A stretch of 64,000 nucleotides of DNA from Ambrosia x helenae (Eukaryota > Streptophyta > Magnoliopsida > Asterales > Asteraceae): positions 15,869,573-15,933,572 of the forward strand of contig CM061234.1 of NCBI GenBank assembly GCA_030844895.1, written 5' to 3'. The notes beneath the pieces were generated by a model. It was not told the DNA's origin, made no database searches, and worked only from the letters and a program-made list of their open reading frames with translations. Of this stretch, positions 55,515 through 64,000 are shown piece by piece. Position 1 is the stretch's first letter. The number at the start of each line of letters is the position of its first letter. The position numbers and the translations under genes were made by a program.

Positions 55515-56310
55515 AATAGTAATGATCCATTTTATTAACCTGAACCCAAACCCAAACCCAAACCCGAACCCGATTAAGATGAAACCCGTGACTCGAATGT
55601 AGTATTTGGTACCGTAATTGGGTTAAAAAAAGTTAATTGGGTTGACCCGATTAACATGAATTGAAAATAAATCAGAAAAATGTCGATCGTACGTACGTAC
55701 ATACGTACAAGTCTAGTTTTCACTAAAATAATTATATATTGTATTGGAGAGAGATGTTGGGTTGTTTGAGCGACCAAAAATGTTATGTATGTTTGATGCA
55801 AGTTAATGTTTTCTTATACGATTGGTGATACGGTTTGATTACAACATGTGTTCTCTTTTTTTAGTTAATATGTGTTTACAACATGGTTTGAACGAAATAT
55901 CACGCTGTGGGTATTTTGATTTGACATTTTGTGCATATAAGCTAATGAATCATATTATGTTAAATTGTAAAGTATGCGTTGTAACTTGTATTTAGAAAGC
56001 CGGATATGATCCAAATAGATCCAACACCGAATATCCCGGAATCATTTACTCGCATCTTACTTGGTAGGAAATGGGTAGGATTTTTATAACAAAACCCTCT
56101 AAATAAGCCGACCTGGATAGCCCGACCACCGGTGTATACCCATTGACAATAGGTAACCCATGCTCGTGATTGCAGGCAACACAACACAAGTGAACACAAG
56201 TGACCTGACCCATTACTTGTTGGCTATTGTATTTTACCCCACCCATGATATTTTATCAAGAACTAACAATTTCACTTAATGACATAAATTACCGTTACAT
56301 GCACATATAA
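55515..56310. other. Intergenic, no gene
   Basis: Contains an (AACCCA)n run at 55549-55570 and a CGTACGTACGTAC run near 55690. No exon is supported. The right part is the likely promoter of the PB1 gene. Confidence 0.4.
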
Positions 56311-56315
56311 TGCAC

Positions 56316-56318
<3 letters not shown>

Positions 56319-56371
<53 letters not shown>
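56319..56371. repeat. (AAT)n microsatellite at PB1 gene leader
   Basis: About 17 AAT units ending 39 bases before the ATG, so probably in the 5' UTR or core promoter. Confidence 0.95.
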
Positions 56372-56376
<5 letters not shown>

Positions 56377-56409
56377 AACACGTATACCGTAAGTTGATAG
56401 ACATACATC

Positions 56410-58545
56410 ATGTCAACTTCCGGTGACTCGCCGGAATCCTCACCGGCACCGGCCACCGTGTCTCCGGTCAAGTTTCTGTGCAGCCACGGCGGCCGGATCC
56501 TTCCTCGCCCTGCCGACGGTCACCTCAAGTACGTCGGCGGCGAGACTCGCGTCATATCCGTTCCTCGCAACATTACGTTCACCGGTATTGTTTTCTCATC
56601 CTCCCAAACCATAATTTGTCCGTTAATCGCATTGCTATAATCTCAGGTCTTACGTTTACGTAATAATTATTCAAATCATTCGTTTCTACTATAATTTGAT
56701 TTGAAATTTAGATGTGTTTCGTTTCATAAAATAGAATTGAATCTCGATGGAATTGAAATGTCAATTATTCCTTTCCGTATGTTGTTGTTCGCTTACAATT
56801 TATTCTTTTGTTGTAACGAACAAACATAAGAAGTCAAAAACACATTCCAATTCCATCCGAATTGCATTCCATTCCATTACGTGAAACGAATTGTTAGGGT
56901 TTTTGTTTACGTGATACGTGTTTGAATCGTTTGTTTCTACGCGATGTGTGAATAATATATGATCTGATCAGGAACTTGAAAGGATTGTGATGATAAGTAG
57001 TGAAATTAGGTTTTGATTGTGTTAAGTTGTTAATTGTTATTGTATGCGTTTCGTCCTAGCAATTACGGTTGTTTGGAATCATGAACATGTTAATGAGTTG
57101 ATATATGCTTTTATCTGCATTTGTGTTCACTGGCTGAGTGGCTATGATTACAGAAATGTCCATTGATAGCATACGGCTGCAAGAATTCGAAGATTTTGTT
57201 CCTACTTTAAAATGATAACGGTTATACTGGCCGTATGAGGGTTTATACGGGTCGTATGCTGTTTATACTGACTAATCATGCAGGCCATAATGTTTTGTAT
57301 GGGCCTGTATGTGTTGGTATTCTTGTAAATCATACGGGTCATGTGATGTGTTTGACTGACATAGAAGCGACTAATGTTATAGCATGCACCACTAACATAT
57401 GCCATATGGTACCATATGACGCTTTTTTGCCTTTTATGCGGCGCATATGACCTTTTTTCTCCTTTATACGGCCTGTGTGGCTTTTTTTCCCTATTTATAT
57501 GGCTCGTATGACCTTTTTCGCTTTATATACCAGCCCGTGTGACCTTTTTTCTCCTTTATATGGCCCTATTGACGTTTATTTACCTTTATATGACCCGTAT
57601 GATCTTTTCTCGCCCTTTATACTGGCTTGTACGTATGACCTTTCTTCGCCTTTTATACTGGCCCGTATGATCTTTTTTCGCCTTTATATGGCCCGAATGA
57701 TCTTTTTTCGCTTTAAGCCATGATAACTTATGAGAACATCATCAGAAACTCTTTGATTCTTACTACTTTTTAACATTTTAGATCTCATGAAGAAGCTCAG
57801 CAGCCTAATGGAAGGTGATGTGATCCTAAAGTATCGGTTAATCCCTGAGGACCTTGATGCATTAGTTACCGTAAAATCTGATGAAGATCTCCGCCACATG
57901 TTCGAAGAATATGACCGCCAGGAGCTCATTGGGACACCACGGCTCCGTACTTTTCTCTTCCCAGCGAGTCCAATCATCGTCGAGAACCCAATGGGACCGA
58001 TGGACCGTTACTCTCTCGAGCAGCGGTATATTAATTCAGTTAATGGCATTATTGTAAATCCAATACCAATATATAACAGAAACATCAGGCTTCCCACAAT
58101 TAACACTAGCCAAACAAGCTTCACTATTTCATCTGCTTGTTCTTCCCCTAGAACACCACCCGAAAGCAGCATCCCCACGGTGGCTGCTGATGTTATGAGC
58201 CCTGAAATAGGCATTTTTCGTAAGGTTAGCGCAATGCCCAGAGCGCGCAGCTCGCCTAACTTGTGCAGCCTTGGTGCCAGTTTCCAGAACACCAGCCAGC
58301 AGTACCTGTATCACCGCCAGCCACAGCCGCAGCCCTACCACTACCTTCCACAGCCATATCCCAAGCCACCACTAGATCCCAGCCCTAGGAATTCTGGTCC
58401 TGACCATTTTATGAGGGTGAGAGGAGCCGCTGATTACTGCAGGTACCCAACAAGCCATTCACCAAACTCGAGCAGAAGCGCACATTTGGGTTACCATAAA
58501 GGTTCGCCATACGACGAGTATTATGCATACAACAGGTATGATTAA
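56410..58545 (+). CDS. PB1 (octicosapeptide/Phox/Bem1p) domain protein
   Basis: Two exons: 56410-56584 and 57782-58545, joined through a split Asp codon (CCG|GTATTG ... TTTTAG|ATC). Together they give 939 bp, 312 residues. The PB1 domain spans residues ~19-105. KFLCSHGGRILPRPADG has the conserved basic Lys, VGGETRVISVPRN follows, and the acidic OPCA stretch is EDLDALVTVKSDEDLRHMFE. The remaining ~200 residues are Ser/Pro/Tyr/Gln-rich and disordered-looking (QPQPQPYHYLPQPYPKPP). PB1 modules mediate head-to-tail protein association; members of this plant family include PAL OF QUIRKY-like signalling adaptors. The exact orthologue is not assigned. The 1,197-bp intron carries a 30-bp minisatellite ending about 60 bases from the acceptor. 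Confidence 0.92.
57418..57717. repeat. 30-32-bp minisatellite in PB1-gene intron
   Basis: About ten units follow GACCTTTTTTCGCCTTTATA then TGGCCCGTAT, with periods 30, 31, 30, 31, 30, 30, 36, 32 and 30. The units are pyrimidine-rich with CGTATGAC boundaries. More decayed relatives occur at 57225-57350. Confidence 0.92.
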
Positions 58546-59086
58546 GAAAGTCCTCCAGGAAGTCGTTAACTGCATTTCGGTTGGTGGATGTTGAAGATCA
58601 TGAAGGCTGGTATTTGCAGGGATGATGAACAAGAATGAAGTGAGCTTGAATTTTGGTCCTGGTTAATGTTTGTGGATTGGGTTCAATTGATTGGATGTTT
58701 TTGCTGGAATTTTGATCAAATGAGTTTAACTTTATCTAACCTGAATGACTAACATTTTTGACATATGGTGATATTTTATCATGTGTTATCTACCTTGCCT
58801 TGATTATTATTATTATTATTTTTATATTAAAAGCTAACACTATTTAATATAAGTATGAAATGAGGATACAATGTATCATGTTGAGCATCATGACTAATCG
58901 TGATGTATTGAATTGTGATTACAGGTTATGTTTGTGGGTTTATGGGTCAAATCTGTCACAACTTCTAATCGTTTGTTCGTTTATTACACATAAACCATAA
59001 CACAAGTCGTATAACAGTGAGTTGATATGAACACAAGTCCGTAAACTGTGTTAGACTCATACTATATGTTTTTCGCACTAATATTA
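58546..59086. other. PB1 gene 3' flank
   Basis: 3' UTR and intergenic sequence with a short TTATTATTATT tract near 58804. No gene is seen. Confidence 0.45.
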
Positions 59087-59523
59087 GAGCATGTTTGGCT
59101 CTCCTTATTTCCACCTCCTTATAACTTATAACTTTTTCAAAAAGTTAATAAGTTACAAAAAGTGTTTGGCAAAAGGAAAAGGACTTTTTGTTTTAATTTT
59201 TTGTAAGCCTATGATAAGTTGTTTTGGAAAAGTAAGGGAGGAGTGACTTTTTGAACCTCCTTATAACTTATTGATGCTTATTTACCTACATGCCCTTATT
59301 ATATCCTTACACCTTCCCTCCTTATACCATTTTTGGTCATTTTACCTAAATAAGTTAAACCAAACACTTTTTTACAAACTAACTTATCAACTTATTCTTT
59401 TTTCCCACCACATAAGCTAATCCAAACACTTTTTTAAAAACTCATTTTTAAAAAGTCATAAGTTAATAAGTCCTTTTAACAAAAAGTCCTTTTTGCATCA
59501 AATAAGTTTATCCAAACATGCCC
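59087..59523. mobile_element. Tourist-like MITE (GCATGTTTGG ends)
   Basis: The left end GAGCATGTTTGG pairs with the complement of CCAAACATGCCC, with TTA on both flanks (59084-59086 and 59524-59526). The interior repeats ACTTATTAACTT/AAAAGTTAATAAG words in both orientations. It belongs with the 37.5- and 51.8-kb elements. Confidence 0.8.
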
Positions 59524-59582
59524 TTAATATATATAACGTTCTAATTATTTTAACTTATTAATGAACATTCATGATGAAGCCA

Positions 59583-59762
59583 GGATGAACCGTATAGATG
59601 CCCTCGGATGGCCTGCGTGGTACACCTCTTTTTCCTCTCCTCTCTCGCCCATATTGGCCGACAACCACCATATGGAGTAGAGAGGAGAGGAAAACCGCAT
59701 GGGTCTGGCTGCCGGGGGGCATTTGTACGGTTCATCCCCGTAACGGTTCTATGGCTCATTCG
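59583..59762. repeat. Foldback element plus 22-bp tandem
   Basis: GGATGAACCGTA (59583-59594) is complementary to TACGGTTCATCC (59726-59737). Inside it, TTTTCCTCTCCTCTC pairs with GAGAGGAGAGGAAAA. Immediately after, CGTAACGGTTCTATGGCTCATT is repeated twice in tandem (59739-59782 approximately). Confidence 0.75.
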
Positions 59763-59789
59763 TAACGGTTCTATGGCTCATTCATGAAG

Positions 59790-61229
59790 AGCCCCATAAA
59801 AGATTCTCTAAATGTTCACCAATAAGTTAAAATTATCAAAACGCTACACAAATATTAATATTAGCATGCTGAATTTCCATAGAACACCAACAATTACATA
59901 TCAGATGTATGGTGAGCAAAAAATAAAGACCGAACCATAACCAAAATAACTGAAACAATTGAGAAATGATTTTTGTATACGAGGGTATATAGACAAGGAA
60001 AAAAAGGGACACTTGTGTATAATAACCAATTTATTATACACACGTTAATTAGACAACTAACTGTTAAGTAAATAACCACAAGAAAGGCATAATGCTTGCA
60101 CATTAGGCTTTAAATTTAATACATAAGACGGTTATGTAATTGCGTACCCCGTAGAACTGATGGTATCATCACTAGACAAACACACCGTAAACATTCTGAT
60201 TCACAAGTATATACAGTCAAGTTAAACCACCTTAAAAGGGTAAAATCCACTTATTATCGACAGCTCGACTGGGCAAGCACGCTTCCGATTCAAAGGGACA
60301 CTTGATCTGGTATTCTACGGGTTACTTCTTTTGTTTAACAAGGAAAAAAAGCCTTTTGGTCTCCTGTTGTATGTTGGGTAAAGTTTCTTTAAACCCCGTC
60401 CATTCACGGTCTTAGAAATCCTTTGTTTCTTCACTTCGCGATGTATTGCATTGATCGCGATATCATCAAAAGAATACTTTCCCGGATACGAGCAGGTTTA
60501 TACTTCATTACTGCAACAATAGGAGTCTGTCTATTCACTCCTGTGACCTATGACACAAGAAAAGACGGTTATCTACAAATATGAATAAGAGGATCTAGGA
60601 GTTGATGGTTATCAGGCTTTCAACCCAGCTGACCAGTTCTTATTCGGCACGTTTTCTCCTTTTTAGCTAAATTCTTGACATAACACACATTCACCAGTTA
60701 ATAGGTCAAATTATGTTGTGGTTCATAAGGCGGTCGTTGGCAATTCACTAAAGGCAAGAATTACCCATGTTTACTTAACATTTGAGGATGACAAATGTTT
60801 ATTTTACAAGTTCTTAACACAAGGACGGAAAATTTGACCTTGAGCGAGTCTATTATGGAGAGAGTTGGATAAGTCATGAAAGGGCCTCATTATGCAAATC
60901 GATTTACCTCTCGAATGGGAGTTGGCTATAAAGGCGGAAGGCCTTTATCTTTTTATTTTTGTTACTGTCATTTATTCCAACAATCCAACTTAAATTATAT
61001 ACCACCCAATTTCCACATATTTTAGCATAATTGACAACATTGCTCCTAGGTTGGGTCATGGATGGTTTGTCTTTAGGTGTCTCGGCCCTAGCTAGATGCT
61101 GGTTATACTTAAAAGTCACATTAGTAGCATAAAGTTTCTTCATAGCTCAACTTCATTTGCATATTATAAAAGAAAAGCAACTGATAGGAAATAGAAGAGT
61201 AAGATCAGATCTTTACCTTATTGATACAC
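59790..61229. other. UPF3 3' flank and intergenic
   Basis: No protein family is recognised. Short minus-strand frames (60904-61143) show no known motif. The part next to UPF3 is probably 3' UTR. A donor-like AAG|GTAAAG lies 13 bases after the UPF3 stop (61217/61216). Confidence 0.4.
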
Positions 61230-63828
61230 CTAAGAGCCAGAACTTGGCTTTTGGACCCATACGCGCTTCTGCATTTTCATCAAATAATACCAAGTCAGAA
61301 GCCTAGAGATGAAAAAGATACGTTCAATAAAACTTTGCCATAAATATGACACACACCTCATGGGAACCATAGCCAGCAGAAACACCTCGTTTTGAAGGTT
61401 TTCCGTCGTTCATGTTTGAAGAGCCATCTGCATCCTTAGCATTATGTATGGATGCACGGCGACCACTGTGTTTATGGGTGCCTACATGCTTAGAGAATTA
61501 ATCAAAAGACACTTGAAAAGAAAAGTAACATTTTCTTTCATTATTGGCAAGTACAATATACATAAATAAATCTAGGTGATATACTTCTATGGTTATAATT
61601 ATATCATGTCTCAAATATATAATCTTTTTAATTTCTTAAATTTCAGAGTGCGACCAAGTACCGTTATCAGAAAAGAAATGAGCACCACGTCCGGTTCCAA
61701 CAGGTTTAAGTTCCACACCACGTTCATTTGACATATCATACTTCGCTTCTCCATAAGTTCCTGTGAAGAGAACCATGTGCCGATCAGCATATAATTCTGA
61801 CATTGCAATTTTGACCTATTTACTTATGAATGGGTCGATTAGGGTTGCTCTATTTTATTTCAAGCTGGCCAAATGCTTCAACGAGAAAAGTTCCAATGAG
61901 TCAAAAGTCATTCAGAGTGCATTTGTAATGTATACAAAAGAAAATATTCCTATCAAAAATGTAGTTTTTATAATCATATTCAAATTTCAATGCATTAAAC
62001 ATGTAATAAAATTGACAATGAGTCAACTCAACCAACGCTATGAAATTACCGTTTTGCCTAGCTACCCAACCCCTCCATTCTGACACCTCTTAAGATATTT
62101 ACATGGTTAAGCCACAAAATTTGCACTGCAGATTATTAAAAACATGTACTATGAGCAGACCTTCAGCAGAATCTGGTAGCACTTGTGTGGATTGAGAAGT
62201 GGAAGAGGACAAGGACTCATCAGTACCATCAGAACGGCGCAGGGGAGTCCAAACACCACGATCAGGTTTGTCCCTATTATTCCTAGAAAGCTTATCCTTA
62301 TGTGAATCATGCCCATGGACCTTATCATCGCTTGAGTCCTTCGAGAGTGGTGCCCTAGGTGGTCTTCTGTCCTTTTCCTGATTAAAAATCTGATTCTGTT
62401 CAGACTGATTTTGCCGTGCGTCCTTGTTCACAAGTATACTTCTGATAATCCGTCCACTAGCCTCATGTCTTTGATTTTGTCTAGCAGCACCAGAGCCATA
62501 TGCAGGTTTAACAGGTGATGAGTTCTGCTGAGATGTCAAGTCTGTAACCACCTGGAGTGCAAAATGTAAATTTAAACAATAAGATTTATATTTTTCACTA
62601 ACCACATATTAGGAAAATAAAGAAAAATCTTGCATACGGCATACCCGAAAGGCAAAGGCAAAAACATAATACTATCACTGTATATAATGATTTATTGAAT
62701 CAACTTACATGGAGAATCTCCTTTTCTTTTCCTTTTAACAGTAGAATTTTCTTTTTCCCAGTATCAGGGGCTCCAGAGGCACCTGCATGAATAGACGACT
62801 TACTACTTATGCATATTCATCGAATGAATGAAAACAGCTACATGAAAAGGATCTATGCTAAATTTTTAAACAAAAGCATACTAACTAAAATAGAAAAATA
62901 CAAGTCTGACGTTCAAAGCAAGCGAATGCCTTACAAAAAAAGGGAGAAAATGTATCTATTGTATGCTAAATGCTTCAGATGAGACTATTAAGTTTAACAA
63001 AAATGAGAGCAGTAAAAATTCGCTTCAGATGATACTATTAAGTTTAACAAAAATCTTACCAAAAGCTACTAAAGACAAAGACTTGTATGATATGAGCTGC
63101 TTATCCTGAATGATCAAAGCCTATCGGCTATTTTTCTTACTTATCAGTTTCAGTACATTGAATTTTAAGTTTTAAAGTTGAAAACCAGTACACATATAAG
63201 GTATATGAAAGATGTATGATATGGTAGTATAATATAAACATACACAAACACATACACATACATTGTTATAGGCAATTAGGCATAATCTCAATTTTCAAGA
63301 TGGCATTAGATGAAGAAAAAGTACACAGTCATGCATACATTCAGAAACAAACTAAAGAATATAACATCAGATTAAAAATACAAACTAAAGAGCAACATAA
63401 CTAAGACATGGGATTAACGACTATACATACATCTATAGGCATTGCATAAAGAGAGGATGGGGAAGACTTAATATTGTTATCTTGCAAGATCACATAAGGA
63501 AAAAACGGCAATGAGAGACATACCTCTTTCTTCCTCCGGTATTACACTTCCAGATTTATCAGAAACTTGGCGATCATCTTTTTTTACATAAGTTGACTTC
63601 TCTTTACTGTTTCTGCTCTTTCCGCTATCCTTTAGGACATACTGTCAATCAGAAAAACGCATAACTATACCCAGTCTATGCTTTTACAAAGAACTCAATT
63701 ACCAATGTAAGTTAACATTACTATACCATGGTAGAAGCCATCCTCTTTTCAGAACCATGTTTAACTACAACAGAACTTGAAGATGATGCACCAGCCCTTC
63801 TCATTAACTTCCCATTAAGCAAAGACCT
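61230..63828 (-). CDS. UPF3: UPF3, nonsense-mediated decay factor (3' half)
   Basis: Seven exons are in the window, with the 5' part off the right edge: 63828-63727, 63641-63524, 62782-62709, 62551-62161, 61796-61662, 61481-61357 and 61268-61230. They give 327 residues plus stop. UPF3 links exon-junction complexes to UPF2/UPF1 in NMD and shuttles between nucleus and cytoplasm. The match to plant UPF3 is seen in RSLLNGKLMRRAG, STMYVLKDSGKSR, GKKKILLLKGKEKEI, RHEASGRIIRSILVNKDARQ, RPPRAPLSKD, KPDRGVWTPLRRSDG, HSGRRASIHNAKDADG and the C-terminal KRVWVQKPSSGS. The segment is basic, Ser/Lys/Arg-rich and largely disordered. The N-terminal RNP-like UPF3 domain is not in the window. The last intron acceptor (ATGCAG|AAGCGC) was chosen because it alone yields the conserved tail. 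Confidence 0.9.
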
Positions 63829-64000
63829 CTGCGTTAGATCACAAGAAACAGTGAGGATGCATACCATATTACACTCAAGAATAAATGCCAGCCGCTAGGA
63901 ACTTCACACTATAACTGTGTATAAGTAAATAGTCACACTTATCATGCTGGAAGCATGCACAATCCGTACTGGGAGTATTTAAAAATCATCAGTTTTTGCT

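Noticed and set aside
61215..61301. UPF3 last exon read as continuing in the frame ASDLVLFDENAEARMG
   Set aside because: Using the acceptor ATGCAG|AAGCGC instead yields the conserved KRVWVQKPSSGS tail and correct phase.
1..64000. CRISPR arrays, operons or bacterial-type defence systems
   Set aside because: The window is plant nuclear DNA with spliceosomal introns; the repeats seen are TE- or satellite-derived.

Overview
This is a plant nuclear window, almost certainly eudicot. Host genes carry GT-AG introns, and they are embedded in nested LTR retrotransposons, a LINE, Helitrons, SINEs and MITEs. The TE flavour (roughly 3-kb chromovirus-type LTRs starting TGTRACACCC) suggests Asteraceae to me, but that is an inference and not shown by the window.

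Layout. 1-22 kb is a transposon graveyard: a gypsy protease scrap, a decayed LINE with an RRM-type ORF1, a 1.2-kb TG..CA element with a target-site duplication (TSD), two tRNA-like SINEs, and a gypsy element whose gag is split by a 3.03-kb solo LTR (TSD AGTAC). It continues with Helitron 3' ends, a second ~2.9-kb solo LTR, and MITEs at 19.7 and 20.6 kb. 22.6-24.9 kb holds an HSP70-like gene with the classic plant intron position, no lid domain and three homopolymer frameshifts. 25-31.6 kb holds a Copia LTR scrap and a complete but broken chromodomain gypsy element on the minus strand with ~97% identical LTRs. 32.5-37.4 kb is an intact ten-exon TruA-family tRNA pseudouridine synthase (minus). 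38-42.5 kb has an LTR-like fragment, a PIF/Harbinger transposase relic split from its right side by a hAT MITE, a TRIM-like mini-retrotransposon and a tRNA-Trp gene. 43-49.3 kb is an intact seven-exon MACPF (CAD1/NSL1-type) gene (minus). 50-52.4 kb carries MITEs. 53.1-54.4 kb is an F-box/kelch gene (minus) with one frameshift. 54.8-55.5 kb is a MITE-like tract with a CCACC-type minisatellite. 56.4-58.5 kb is an intact two-exon PB1-domain gene (plus) with an intronic 30-bp minisatellite. 59-59.8 kb has MITEs. 61.2-64 kb is the 3' half of UPF3 (minus), running off the right edge.

The host genes are unrelated housekeeping, regulatory and defence genes (RNA modification, nonsense-mediated decay, immunity-linked MACPF, ubiquitin ligase adaptor). 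There is no cluster or operon logic. I reconstructed exon boundaries by hand: coding lengths of the intact genes sum to whole codons (TruA 354 aa, MACPF 615 aa, PB1 312 aa). I found no convincing new multi-gene system. The best leads are structural: serial hairpins directly upstream of an LTR TATA box, a minisatellite next to a 3' splice site, a young-LTR but dead gypsy element, and single-base frameshifts that could be either assembly error or pseudogenisation.
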